NCBI RefSeq assembly: GCF_900637905.1
Contig: NZ_LR134472.1
Span: 620,001 to 684,000 of the forward strand
DNA: 64,000 bases
Direction of reading: 5' to 3'
Source of the DNA: Parvimonas micra
Lineage (GTDB): Bacteria; Bacillota; Clostridia; Tissierellales; Peptoniphilaceae
Shown: one piece after another, positions 39,042 through 47,878 of the stretch
How positions within the stretch are numbered: position 1 is the stretch's first letter
Layout: the number at the start of each line of letters is the position of its first letter
The notes under the pieces: model-generated
What the model saw: only the letters and a program-made list of their open reading frames with translations
The model's database searches: none
What the model was told of the DNA's origin: nothing
Translations under genes and position numbers: made by a program

Positions 39042-39357
39042 CATTTTCACCTCTCTTTAAAATCTTATCCATTCCATTTTTTAACTTTTCCCACGCTTCC
39101 AACTGATTATTATAATATCTCATTCCGGAAGCGGTAATTCTATAATATTTTCTTGCAGGCCCCTCGTTTGACTCAACGATATAAGTTTCAAAAAAACCTT
39201 CTTTACTGAGTCGTCTGAGAATCGGATATATAGTGCCTTCACTTACTTCAATGGATTTTGAAATACTTTGAACAATTTCATATCCGTACATATCCTTGTC
39301 CATTAAAAAACTTAAGACACAGAGATCTAACAGACCTTTTTTAATTTGCGTATCCAT
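39034..39357 (-). CDS. PadR family transcriptional regulator (second copy)
   Basis: About 107 residues. PadR marks: LLDLCVLSFLMDKDMYGYEIVQSI quoted in part, GTIYPILRRLSKEGFFETY and wing RKYYRITASGMRYY. ATG at 39357 follows AAAGGAGG. It resembles the regulator at 4554 over most of its length and probably controls the DUF1700 and DUF4097-like genes behind it. Confidence 0.92.
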   Translation of the reverse strand: MDTQIKKGLLDLCVLSFLMDKDMYGYEIVQSISKSIEVSEGTIYPILRRLSKEGFFETYIVESNEGPARKYYRITASGMRYYNNQLEAWEKLKNGMDKILKRGENDE

Positions 39358-39399
39358 TTTTACCTCCTTTATCAAGTTGCTTCGTACTACCTTATATAT

Positions 39400-39428
39400 A
39401 TTCTATCATACTACTATACATTACACAA
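39400..39428 (-). promoter_or_regulatory. promoter of the second padR cassette
   Basis: TTGTGT, 17-base spacer, TAGAAT on the minus strand. The spacer holds GTATAGTAGTAT, similar to GTATAGTATATA in the first padR promoter; a shared operator is inferred. Confidence 0.55.
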
Positions 39429-39749
39429 TACCTTTTAATATATTTTTTGAAAATTTTAAAATTTTGTATTTATCTTTATTACGTTTAAACGTTTGTTGAT
39501 TTTGTTCTTATTGTTTGATATAATTAAATTGACATTAAATTTATCTAAAAAAAGGTTTAACTCTGATATATTTTTCTTTAAAAAATTATTTTTAGCAAAA
39601 AATATATTTTATTATTATTTCTTTTTAACTTTATTTAAGGTTACTGTAATAAAATGGATATGTTGTTGATAAAATGTAAATTTTATTTTACTTAAATACA
39701 TATTAAATTTATCTATTAAAGAAAAATATAGTATGAATTAATAAAATTT

Positions 39750-39769
39750 TTGATTAATATAATAATCAA
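39750..39769. promoter_or_regulatory. 20-bp palindrome before the ArsC/Spx-like gene
   Basis: TTGATTA-atataa-TAATCAA, ten bases before the ribosome-binding site; possible operator. The gap 39429-39749 otherwise shows only a 12-bp palindrome ACGTTTAAACGT at 39481. Confidence 0.45.
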
Positions 39770-39789
39770 TCAGCATTGGAGGTGTTATA

Positions 39790-40146
39790 ATGAAACTTTT
39801 TTTTGAATATCCCAATTGTACAACTTGTAAAAGAGCAAAAAAATTTCTAAAAGAAAATGGAATTGAATTTAAGGAAATCAGCCTTAAAGATAAAACTCCA
39901 ACTAAAGCTCAAATCAAATCTGTTCAAGGCAGTATGGGATTAAAGAGACTTTTTAATACAAGTGGCAAGAGCTATAGAGATTTGAATTTAAAAGAAAATT
40001 TTGATAATCTTTCTGCTGATGAAGCTCTTAAATTATTAGTAGAAGATGGTTCCCTTATAAAAAGACCTATCTTCATTGACGAAGAAAATAAAATTTTTCT
40101 TATCGGTTTTAAAGAAAACGAGTGGAATGTTTTAATTAAAAAATAA
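39790..40146 (+). CDS. ArsC/Spx/MgsR family thioredoxin-fold protein
   Basis: 118 residues. The N-terminus LFFEYPNCTTCKRAKKFLKE holds a CxxC. The segments LFNTSGKSYRDLNLKENF, LLVEDGSLIKRPIFID and LIGFKENEW are those of the ArsC/Spx superfamily. Members are arsenate reductases or RNA polymerase-binding stress regulators; this one is closest to the YffB/ArsC-like type, and the choice cannot be made by eye. GGAGGTG precedes the ATG. The M3 peptidase follows by 19 bases, likely one transcript. Confidence 0.85.
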   Translation: MKLFFEYPNCTTCKRAKKFLKENGIEFKEISLKDKTPTKAQIKSVQGSMGLKRLFNTSGKSYRDLNLKENFDNLSADEALKLLVEDGSLIKRPIFIDEENKIFLIGFKENEWNVLIKK

Positions 40147-40165
40147 TATGATTAAGGAGAGAAAA

Positions 40166-41902
40166 ATGGAACAACAATATTCATTAGTTGAAATCTATCC
40201 TTCTTATGACAGCGATGAATTTCAAAATGATTTCAAAAAAATAGACAGTTTACTAAATGATTTTGAAAAACTGAATTTAGAAGACAATATTGAATGTATT
40301 AAGTCTGTTATTGGAATTTTAGAAGAAGTTAATACTACAATTTACAGAATTTTTACATTTATTGAACTTAATCAGGCAATAAATACAACTGATGAAAAAA
40401 CAACTTATTACAGCAATAATTTGAATGGAAAACTTTCAAATTATGCAAAGACTTTTACAAAAATTGACAAATTTTTAGGTTCAATCACTGTTGATATTAC
40501 AAAAGATGAATATTTAAAACAATATGAATTCTTCTTTAAAAATAAAAAAGAAGCTTTAAAACATGTATTACCTGAAGATATAGAAGAAGTTATTGCAAAA
40601 ATGAAACTTTCAAGCTCAAATGCTTGGGAATTTATGTTTAACTTCTTAACATCAAAGGCATCCATAGAATTTAATGGAGAAGAAAAAACTTTAAGTGAAA
40701 TAAGGAACCTAGCTTATTCCTCCGATGCGAATGTAAGAAAAGAAGCTTTTTATAAGGAATTGGATCTTTATGATAGCATAAAAGATTCAATAGCTTTTTC
40801 ATTAAATAATATTAAACAGGAAGTTAATACAACTTCAAAGATGAGAGGTTTTGAAACTGCTCTTGATGAATCTTTGGAAAATGCAAGATTAAAGAGAGAA
40901 ACTTTGACTGCTCTTTGGTCAAGTATCGAAGACTATCTACCTCATTTCAGAAAGTTTTTCAAACATAAAGCTAAACTTTTAGGATATGACGGAGGATTAA
41001 AATTCTATGACCTTTTTGCAAGTATTGGAGAAAGTGACAGAACTTTCACAGTTGAAGAAGCTCAAGAATTTTTATTGAAGCATTTTGCAACTTTTTCAGA
41101 CGATATGGTAAAAATGGTTAAAGAGGCTTTCGACAACAACTATATTGACTATTTCCCTAAAAAAGGAAAAGTTGGTGGAGCTTTCTGTAGCAATCTTCCA
41201 TATATAAAACAATCCAGAATTATGATGAATTTTGACGGAAGTCTTTCATCAGTCTTAACTCTTGCTCATGAGTTAGGTCATGCATATCATGGACTTCATG
41301 TTGAAAATCATCTACCTTTAAATTGGGATTATCCAATGCCGGTTGCTGAAACAGCATCAATTTTCAATGAAAATTTAATTATGTCCGCAGCATTAAATGA
41401 AGCATCAGATAAAGATAAAATTACTTTGATGGAATCACAAATTTCTGACTGTGCTCAAATAACTGTTGATATCTATTCAAGATTTTTATTTGAAAAAGAA
41501 GTTTTTGAAAGAAAACTCGACCACTTTATGATGACTGAAGAACTTGAAGAAATTATGAGAAATGCTCAAAAACAAACTTATGGAGATGGACTTGATCCTG
41601 AAACTTACCATCCATTTATGTGGGCTTGTAAACCTCATTACTATTCAGCAGGTTTCTCATTCTACAATTATCCTTACTCATTTGGTGGACTTTTCTCAAG
41701 AGGACTTTATGCAATTTACAGAGAAAATCCAAATGGCTTTGTAGAAAAATATCAAGAGCTTTTAAAAGCGACTACAATTAATAATTGTGAAGATGTTGCA
41801 AAAGTTATGAATATCGATTTAACTAAAAAAGATTTCTGGTTAAAATCATTAGAAAGCATAAAAGAAGAAATAGACGAATTTATAGAATTGACAAGTAAAT
41901 AG
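40166..41902 (+). CDS. pepF: M3 family oligoendopeptidase (PepF type)
   Basis: About 578 residues, the usual PepF length. Zinc motif AHELGHAYHG with His368, Glu369 and His372; the third ligand Glu lies in the following helix, PVAETASIFNENLI. The C-terminal GLFSRGLYAIYRENP is also typical. A cytoplasmic metallopeptidase that cuts short oligopeptides. ATG at 40166 follows AAGGAG; the ATG 18 bases upstream overlaps it. A terminator follows. Confidence 0.94.
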   Translation: MEQQYSLVEIYPSYDSDEFQNDFKKIDSLLNDFEKLNLEDNIECIKSVIGILEEVNTTIYRIFTFIELNQAINTTDEKTTYYSNNLNGKLSNYAKTFTKIDKFLGSITVDITKDEYLKQYEFFFKNKKEALKHVLPEDIEEVIAKMKLSSSNAWEFMFNFLTSKASIEFNGEEKTLSEIRNLAYSSDANVRKEAFYKELDLYDSIKDSIAFSLNNIKQEVNTTSKMRGFETALDESLENARLKRETLTALWSSIEDYLPHFRKFFKHKAKLLGYDGGLKFYDLFASIGESDRTFTVEEAQEFLLKHFATFSDDMVKMVKEAFDNNYIDYFPKKGKVGGAFCSNLPYIKQSRIMMNFDGSLSSVLTLAHELGHAYHGLHVENHLPLNWDYPMPVAETASIFNENLIMSAALNEASDKDKITLMESQISDCAQITVDIYSRFLFEKEVFERKLDHFMMTEELEEIMRNAQKQTYGDGLDPETYHPFMWACKPHYYSAGFSFYNYPYSFGGLFSRGLYAIYRENPNGFVEKYQELLKATTINNCEDVAKVMNIDLTKKDFWLKSLESIKEEIDEFIELTSK

Positions 41903-41911
41903 TTAAAATAT

Positions 41912-41940
41912 TAATGGCGATTTTTTAATCGTCATTTTTT
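41912..41940 (+). terminator. Rho-independent terminator of pepF
   Basis: AATGGCGATT and AATCGTCATT pair with one wobble; T run follows. Confidence 0.8.
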
Positions 41941-42006
41941 ATTGCGAAGCAACAAGGTTCCCGGGTACCCACCCGATGCAAAGCATCGTGGAAGAGTGGG
42001 GTTCTT
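41941..42006 (-). repeat. family C 66-bp GC-rich element, inverted copy
   Basis: Minus-strand copy of the unit seen at 711: ATTGCGAAGCAACAAGGTTC, then the CCCGGG palindrome, ACCCACCCGATGC, GCATCG and GGGGTTC. It follows directly on the pepF terminator. No gene lies between 41903 and 42135. Confidence 0.88.
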
Positions 42007-42135
42007 ATTTAATTTTTTATTATAACTATATCCTTTTTTAAATAAAGTATTGACTTCATTATTTTATTGTGATAAGCTATAAGTGATAAAATATTTTAGT
42101 TAAAAAATGTTTTAAATAAATAAAGGAGTTGCTTT

Positions 42136-43401
42136 ATGAAATTTAGAAAATTATTTATTTGTTTATTTTCTTTTTCTCTTTTTCTAACTTCCTGCTCATC
42201 TATACCAAAGGATAAATCCAATGTTGAAAATAAGGAAGAAGTTAAAAACAAAGAAGAAGCTGAAAAGGAAACTGTAGATAAAATATCTTTTGAAAAAGAG
42301 ATAAAAAAAGTAGAACTTCCACAAAAAATTTCTGATTTGCGTTTTTTAAATTATAATCCAGAAAATAATAAATTATATTTTAATTATACAATTGAAAATA
42401 AGTTAGTTTATGCATCTAAAAATTTAAAAGATGGAACTATTGATATAATTTATGAAATTAAAGGTAAAGAAAAGGAAAATATGTTCGACATTGCAATAGA
42501 TGGTATTATTGATGAAAAATTATTCATAGTAAAGGTCAATCACAAAAATATTGAAAATAAAGAGAAAGATAATGAAGAGACTCTTTTTGAATACAATTTT
42601 ATCGTTGTAGACAAAAACAAAAATATTCAAAAATATTTTAATGAAGATGAAGATTCAATGTCAGGTGATAATCAAACATATGCAATAATCCCATCAGTTA
42701 GTGTTGATGGTCATAATTTAATTTTAACTTGTGAAAATATGATTAATAAAGATATACTAAAAAGCTATCTACTAAAATTCAATATTGACGATGGACAATT
42801 AACTTTACTTAAAGAAGAAGAATTAAGTATCAAAAATGATAAGTATAATGGTAAGTATATTATGTTTGCCGGTAGTTTTGAAAACAATCTGTATTACCAA
42901 GTGGTAACTTATAATAACGAAGATAGCCTTGCAGAAGGATCTGCAGATATTTTCAAATATATATCTACAGAAGAATCTAAAAAAATTTTAGAATTGAATA
43001 AGATAAATGCTCCAACAGAAGTAAAAAACAGAAAAGCTGCTTTCGTTTCAGGAGATAATAAGTTATTATTTATAAGTGAATTTTTAATGGTTGAATCTAC
43101 TTACAACGCCGGTAAAGTTTTCAATTTAGAAACTATGTCAAGTACAGAAATTCCAAATATCGAAAGTCCATATGATATTACTGATATCTATAGAATAAAA
43201 GATTTATATATATTAAACAACAATAGGAGTATATATGCTTATAATAGCGATGCAAAATTGTTACTTCAAATAAATTATCAATACAAAGAAAAAATCATAT
43301 CTAAAATGGCAGTTACGAACGATATTATTTCTTATTTATTTAGCGATAATTTAGAATCAAAAGAAGCAGAACTTCATATAATTAAACTTAAATCAAAATA
43401 A
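42136..43401 (+). CDS. lipoprotein of unknown function
   Basis: 421 residues. Signal FRKLFICLFSFSLFLTSC with lipobox LTSC, a charged K/E-rich linker (about 25-60), then a long region of short beta-like strands (LRFLNYNPENNKLYFNYTIE, DIAIDGIIDEKLFIVKVN) that may form a beta-propeller. I do not recognise a family. AAAGGAG precedes the ATG. It begins a same-strand run with a small membrane protein and a secreted protein. Confidence 0.75.
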   Translation: MKFRKLFICLFSFSLFLTSCSSIPKDKSNVENKEEVKNKEEAEKETVDKISFEKEIKKVELPQKISDLRFLNYNPENNKLYFNYTIENKLVYASKNLKDGTIDIIYEIKGKEKENMFDIAIDGIIDEKLFIVKVNHKNIENKEKDNEETLFEYNFIVVDKNKNIQKYFNEDEDSMSGDNQTYAIIPSVSVDGHNLILTCENMINKDILKSYLLKFNIDDGQLTLLKEEELSIKNDKYNGKYIMFAGSFENNLYYQVVTYNNEDSLAEGSADIFKYISTEESKKILELNKINAPTEVKNRKAAFVSGDNKLLFISEFLMVESTYNAGKVFNLETMSSTEIPNIESPYDITDIYRIKDLYILNNNRSIYAYNSDAKLLLQINYQYKEKIISKMAVTNDIISYLFSDNLESKEAELHIIKLKSK

Positions 43402-43479
43402 AATTTGATTTTCGCAAAATTTGACTTTGTTGCTTTATTATGTTATTATAATTGTGTAGTGATATTAATCGGAGGGCTT

Positions 43480-43668
43480 ATGAGTAAAAAAACAATAAAG
43501 ATACTTCTTTTAATTTGGTTATTATTAATACCGTATATAACAAATATGATAATGAAGTTAGATATTCTTTCACATTATTTGAATGAGGTGTATCACGGAA
43601 GTGCAATATATCTTTCAATGTTAATTACAGTATTAATTCTATATTATGAAGTGTCCAAGAAAAAATAG
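43480..43668 (+). CDS. small membrane protein, two transmembrane segments
   Basis: 62 residues: KKTIKILLLIWLLLIPYITN and SAIYLSMLITVLILYYEV are hydrophobic. The ATG at 43480 follows GGAGGG by a few bases. Upstream codons in the same frame lack such a site. No family recognised. Confidence 0.65.
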   Translation: MSKKTIKILLLIWLLLIPYITNMIMKLDILSHYLNEVYHGSAIYLSMLITVLILYYEVSKKK

Positions 43669-43677
43669 GAGGGTCTT

Positions 43678-44292
43678 ATGAAAGCTAAAAAAATCATTTT
43701 AACTCTGTGTACAATATGTTCATTTATTATTTTAGTAAACAGTCCAAATGTAAAAGCAGAAGAAAAATCAAGGACAAACTGCTTAACATTGCCAAAAAAT
43801 CCTAAAAAGATGACTTATGACGAAATTTTATCAGAGATGATAAAAGATGGCATTCCAAAAGAACGAGCTCTAAAATTATTAGGTAAAAAACCGGATATTT
43901 CCTTACTAAGATCAGAAAATATATGGTATACTACAATTGAAGATACCGTAACTGTTACTTGGGCTTATAAGGTACGTCCTAAATTTTATATAAAAGCTGA
44001 AGGCGGACACGGAGTATATTTTATTAGACAAGTTCTTAGTGCATCTTTAGATAGGTCTTATCATGGAACTAGCAAACTGTTTTCCGGAAATCTGTATTAT
44101 AATTTAGAATCAAGAACAAGACTATATTATAGATTAGATGGAGATTTTTATGATAATGGCACTATTTCAATATCAGGTGGAGGAGGTGTAGGAATAGGTC
44201 AATGGGGAAGTTTAAATTTTAGTGTTTCTTATTCAACATCACATTATAAGTATATATATAAAACAGGATATATATACTACGGAAGAATTTAA
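43678..44292 (+). CDS. secreted protein of unknown function
   Basis: 204 residues. Signal peptide KKIILTLCTICSFIILVNSP..VKA. The mature part has a short helical segment (MTYDEILSEMIKDGIPKERA) and a C-terminal beta-rich region with many Tyr and Gly (SISGGGGVGIGQWGSLNFSV, YKYIYKTGYIYYGRI). No family recognised. AGGAGGG lies before the ATG, nine bases after the small membrane protein gene. Co-expression of the two is likely. Confidence 0.7.
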   Translation: MKAKKIILTLCTICSFIILVNSPNVKAEEKSRTNCLTLPKNPKKMTYDEILSEMIKDGIPKERALKLLGKKPDISLLRSENIWYTTIEDTVTVTWAYKVRPKFYIKAEGGHGVYFIRQVLSASLDRSYHGTSKLFSGNLYYNLESRTRLYYRLDGDFYDNGTISISGGGGVGIGQWGSLNFSVSYSTSHYKYIYKTGYIYYGRI

Positions 44293-44360
44293 TAAATCAC
44301 TTTAGAATAAAAAACAAAATTTAATTAAATATTAAAAATATCACTCACAAAGTAAACACA

Positions 44361-44387
44361 AAAGGCATTTCGTTTGAAATGCCCTTT
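44361..44387 (+). terminator. Rho-independent terminator, probably shared by converging genes
   Basis: AAAGGCATTTC and GAAATGCCCTTT stem between converging genes. Confidence 0.7.
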
Positions 44388-44412
44388 AAATTGCACTGAA
44401 TATTATATTTTT

Positions 44413-44949
44413 TTAATTTTCTCTTAACCCGTTCGGAATTATAATTTCTTTTAGTAATTTTTCCTCTTCTTTTATTCTAACATACATTACAAAAATGTAT
44501 AGAGGAGAAATTACTAAAGCAGTATATAAAGCGTGACAAAGTAATGCAAGTCCTGCCAATTCGGGTAAAATATTTAAAAAATAATTAGGATGTTTTACAT
44601 TTACAAACAACCAGTGATTTACAAACTTATGATCCTTTAAAATCATAAGTTTAACTGTCCAAATATCTTTTAACAATCTTGTAACTGTATAGAGCATAAA
44701 GATTGAAAAAACTATTAAAAGCAAACCAAGAAAACTGATTTTATCAAATTTTGGTTTTCTAATAATCGCCTCGATAAGACAAAATAAATAAAATAATATA
44801 TGTAAGATAGTAATTCTTTTAGAATTTTCTACTCCATATTCTCTCCCGCCGTCTTTTAGTATTTTTTTCTCGTTTTTAATTGAAATCTTAAGAAAAAATA
44901 ATCTAATAACAAAAACAGCTATAACAATAGCATAAATCATATAACTCAT
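44413..44949 (-). CDS. isoprenylcysteine carboxyl methyltransferase (ICMT)-like membrane protein
   Basis: 178 residues with four or five hydrophobic segments. The C-terminal signature VKHPNYFLNILPELAGLAL and the RIKEEEKLLKE tail match the ICMT/YpbQ family of small membrane methyltransferases. Bacterial substrates are unknown. GGGGGTAAT precedes the ATG. Single gene. Confidence 0.82.
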   Translation of the reverse strand: MSYMIYAIVIAVFVIRLFFLKISIKNEKKILKDGGREYGVENSKRITILHILFYLFCLIEAIIRKPKFDKISFLGLLLIVFSIFMLYTVTRLLKDIWTVKLMILKDHKFVNHWLFVNVKHPNYFLNILPELAGLALLCHALYTALVISPLYIFVMYVRIKEEEKLLKEIIIPNGLREN

Positions 44950-45039
44950 ATTACCCCCAAATAATTGTTATATAATATTAAGTGCAATTATAAATATTTT
45001 AACATAAATTTAAACTTTTTACTACCTGTGTTATTCGAT

Positions 45040-45940
45040 AGTAATACAATTACTTCGTCAGGTCTACTTTTGTTTATAAGTAAACAAAAGTAAATCTGAC
45101 ATAACTTATATATCATGTTAATCTCGCGATTTTATACACAAATAAAAGCAGTTCTAATCTATAATATTCAAGTTTTTATCTTAAGCATATCAACTATGAG
45201 TAGTAAATTCATTATCATAGAGCTTTATGAGATCTCTCGACTACGCTCGAGATGACGTAAAAAGGAAAATTATTCGTTTAAGAGCTAAACATTAATTGAA
45301 GATAAACTTACGAACTAAATTAAAATTATATAAAAAACGAAATAATTTACGTCATAGAATTATGCAAAGAAACGCCCCCAACACGTCATCTCGACTGGAA
45401 CGTAGTGGAATGGAGAGATCTCATACTTTTGCTTTAGCAAAAGTAAATGTATCGCAGATACATCTATTATAAAAATATTATGACTTTGTATATAAGTAAA
45501 ATAAGGTCTTAGATAAACAATGCTTAAGTCTTTACTATAAGTTTGTCAACTATGAAAAATTTATTTATTAGCATAGAGCTTTATGAGATCTCTCGACTAC
45601 GCTCGAGATGACGTAAAAGGAAAATTCTTCGTTTAAGAGCTAAACGTTAATTGAAGATAAACTTACGAAATAAATTAAAATTATATAAAAAACGAAATAA
45701 TTCACGTCATAGAGCTATGCAAAAAAATATCTCTTAACACGTCATCTCGAGCGGAATGAATAAAGTGAATGAAGTGAATCTAGCCCTAACTTTGCTTGTT
45801 TACAAGCAATAGTAGGTCTGACGCAAAGATTGTTCAAATCTTTGATTTGAGTACAATCGACTGTGGAAATCTCATACTTTTGCTTTAGCAAAAGTAAATG
45901 TATCGCAGATACATCCCAGACTGATGACAAAGTATCAATG
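45040..45940. repeat. cluster of family A hairpin-mosaic elements, partly tandem
   Basis: The gap 44950-46430 has no credible gene. Two near-parallel units begin with GAGATCTCTCGACTACGCTC (45231 and 45587, 356 bp apart), run through GATGACGTAAA and an AT core containing AAAAAACGAAATAATT, then CACGTCAT, and end in ACACGTCATCTCGA plus AGAGATCTCAT or remnants. Small hairpins CTTTTGC-ttta-GCAAAAG, ATGTATC-gca-GATACAT and CAAAGATT..AAATCTTTG are appended. Confidence 0.8.
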
Positions 45941-46038
45941 AGCAGTTGTTGACACTTTTTTAACGGAGAAAAAGAGAATAAGTAGTATAATAATTAGACT
46001 ATAGTCAAATAATTTAATAAAAACAAAAACATACAAAA

Positions 46039-46074
46039 AGAGCACAGACGAAAATTATACTTTGTCTGTGCTCT
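46039..46074 (-). terminator. orphan strong terminator-like hairpin
   Basis: AGAGCACAGAC and GTCTGTGCTCT form a perfect 11-bp stem; on the minus strand five T follow. No annotated gene ends here; aspA has its own terminator 340 bases upstream. Confidence 0.6.
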
Positions 46075-46248
46075 GAAATGTATCGTAGATACATCTGCAG
46101 TGGAAATCCCATCTAGTTATTTACTTGTAAATAATTAAAAATATAGTATTACATTGCACTTATTAAATCCGCCTTTTCTGATTATTATTTATTACTATTT
46201 TAGGATATTTTTTAATAAGTATAATTTTTTATCTGTTCTTTACAAATA

Positions 46249-46379
46249 AGAACCCCACCCTTCCACGATGCTTCGCATCGGGTGGGTACCCGGGAACCTT
46301 GTTGTTCCACAATAACAACCCCACCCTTCCACGATGCTTTGCATCGGGTAGGTGCCCGAGAACCTTGTTGTTTCACAAT
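46249..46379 (+). repeat. two tandem family C 66-bp elements
   Basis: Two units (about 46250 and 46316) with the CCCACCC / GGGTGGG stem and CGATGC / GCATCG. The last hairpin is TTGT-tcc-ACAA or TTGT-ttc-ACAA where the 711 copies have TTGC-ttc-GCAA: a compensated base-pair change. The pair lies directly downstream of aspA. Confidence 0.88.
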
Positions 46380-46382
46380 TAA

Positions 46383-46411
46383 AAGGTTGAGGATTTTTAC
46401 TCCCCAACCTT
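46383..46411 (-). terminator. Rho-independent terminator of aspA
   Basis: AAGGTTG and CAACCTT with inner pairs; T run on the minus strand. Confidence 0.78.
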
Positions 46412-46430
46412 AGTTACTGAACTTTATTTT

Positions 46431-47843
46431 TTAGTTTTTCTTTGCGATTCCCGGTGTAGTCATTGAGAATACATCTAAGATATTGTCAATTTCTTCTTCA
46501 GTCATAATTTTTTCTGAAATTAAAACTGCTTTTACAGGTAAATTCTTTTCAATAGCTTTATGAATTACTTCAACTGATTTTTCATATCCGATATGTGGAG
46601 CGAAAGCAGTTACGATTCCGTAGCTATTGTGAACCATATTTTTAGTTCTTTCTGCATTTGCAGTAATGCCTAAGATACAGTTATGAACAAATGTACTTGC
46701 TGCTCTACCAATTGTTTCAACTGATTCAAATAAGTTGTAGAAAATAACCGGTTCAAAAGCATTAAGTTCAAGTTGTCCCGCTTCTGCAGCCATTGTAACG
46801 GCAACGTCATTACCTACACAGTTAAAAGCAACTTGAGATACAACTTCAGGAATTACAGGATTTACTTTTCCCGGCATAATTGAACTTCCGGCTTGTCTTG
46901 CAGGTAAATTGATTTCTGCAAAACCGCAAGTTGGACCTGAAGACATAAGTCTTAAGTCATTAGCTATTTTAGACATACTGATTGCACAACTCTTTACAAG
47001 ACCAGAAACGTGAACGAAAACGTCAATATTTTGTGTTCCGTCAATCAAGTCTTCTGCTTGTACTAGTTCCAAATCTGTAACTTGTGCAAGATTTTTTACA
47101 ATCTTATCCATATAGCTTACATCGGCATTAAGTCCAGTTCCTATTGCAGTTGCTCCCATGTTTACAGTTTTTAAAACTGTACATGCAGTTTTGAATAATC
47201 TAATATTTCTGGAAATAACTGTTGAATAAGCTCTAAATTCTTGTCCAAGTCTGATAGGAATAGCATCTTGCATTTGAGTTCTTCCCATTTTTATAACATC
47301 ATCAAACTCTTCAGCTTTTGAAATTAAAGCACTTTCCAATTCTTTTAAACTTTCAATAGTTTCCCCTAAAAGTCTGATAAGAGCAATTTTACCGCTTGTT
47401 GGATAAACGTCATTTGTAGATTGTCCCATATTTACATCATCATTAGGATGAATAATTGAATAATCTCCAAGTTTTCCGCCTAAATGTTCAATAGCAATAT
47501 TTGCAATTACTTCATTTGCATTCATATTATGACTTGTTCCTGCTCCCCCTTGAATTGGGTCAACAATGAATTGATCTAAATATCTTCCCCAGATAATTTC
47601 ATCACAAGCATAAACTATTGCATCTTTTTTCTTTTCGCTCAAAACTCCGGCTTCAAAGTTCGTAATAGCACAAGCCTTCTTAATTTCAGCAACTGATTTA
47701 ATCATTTCAGGATTTGTTCTTCTTCTTGTAATCTTGAAATTTTCTGTTGCTCTTTGAGTGTGAATTCCATAATAAACATTCTCCGGAATTAAACTTTCTC
47801 CGACACAATCGTGTTCGACTCTGTATCCTTGTTTTGCTTCCAT
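46431..47843 (-). CDS. aspA: aspartate ammonia-lyase
   Basis: 470 residues of the aspartase/fumarase superfamily. The GSSIMPGKVNPVIPEV signature with the catalytic Ser loop is present, with MGQSTNDVYPT, GRTQMQDAIP and the N-terminal RVEHDCVGESLIP typical of aspartase rather than fumarase. It deaminates aspartate to fumarate and ammonia. It follows fumC by 35 bases in the same direction, so aspartate can be converted through fumarate to malate by one operon. Confidence 0.93.
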   Translation of the reverse strand: MEAKQGYRVEHDCVGESLIPENVYYGIHTQRATENFKITRRRTNPEMIKSVAEIKKACAITNFEAGVLSEKKKDAIVYACDEIIWGRYLDQFIVDPIQGGAGTSHNMNANEVIANIAIEHLGGKLGDYSIIHPNDDVNMGQSTNDVYPTSGKIALIRLLGETIESLKELESALISKAEEFDDVIKMGRTQMQDAIPIRLGQEFRAYSTVISRNIRLFKTACTVLKTVNMGATAIGTGLNADVSYMDKIVKNLAQVTDLELVQAEDLIDGTQNIDVFVHVSGLVKSCAISMSKIANDLRLMSSGPTCGFAEINLPARQAGSSIMPGKVNPVIPEVVSQVAFNCVGNDVAVTMAAEAGQLELNAFEPVIFYNLFESVETIGRAASTFVHNCILGITANAERTKNMVHNSYGIVTAFAPHIGYEKSVEVIHKAIEKNLPVKAVLISEKIMTEEEIDNILDVFSMTTPGIAKKN

Positions 47844-47878
47844 AATATTTTTTTACTCTCCTTTATATAAAATATAAT

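Noticed and set aside
45742-45930. Small minus-strand frame in the 45-kb intergenic region
   Set aside because: Composed of family A repeat arms and small hairpins; no start signal.
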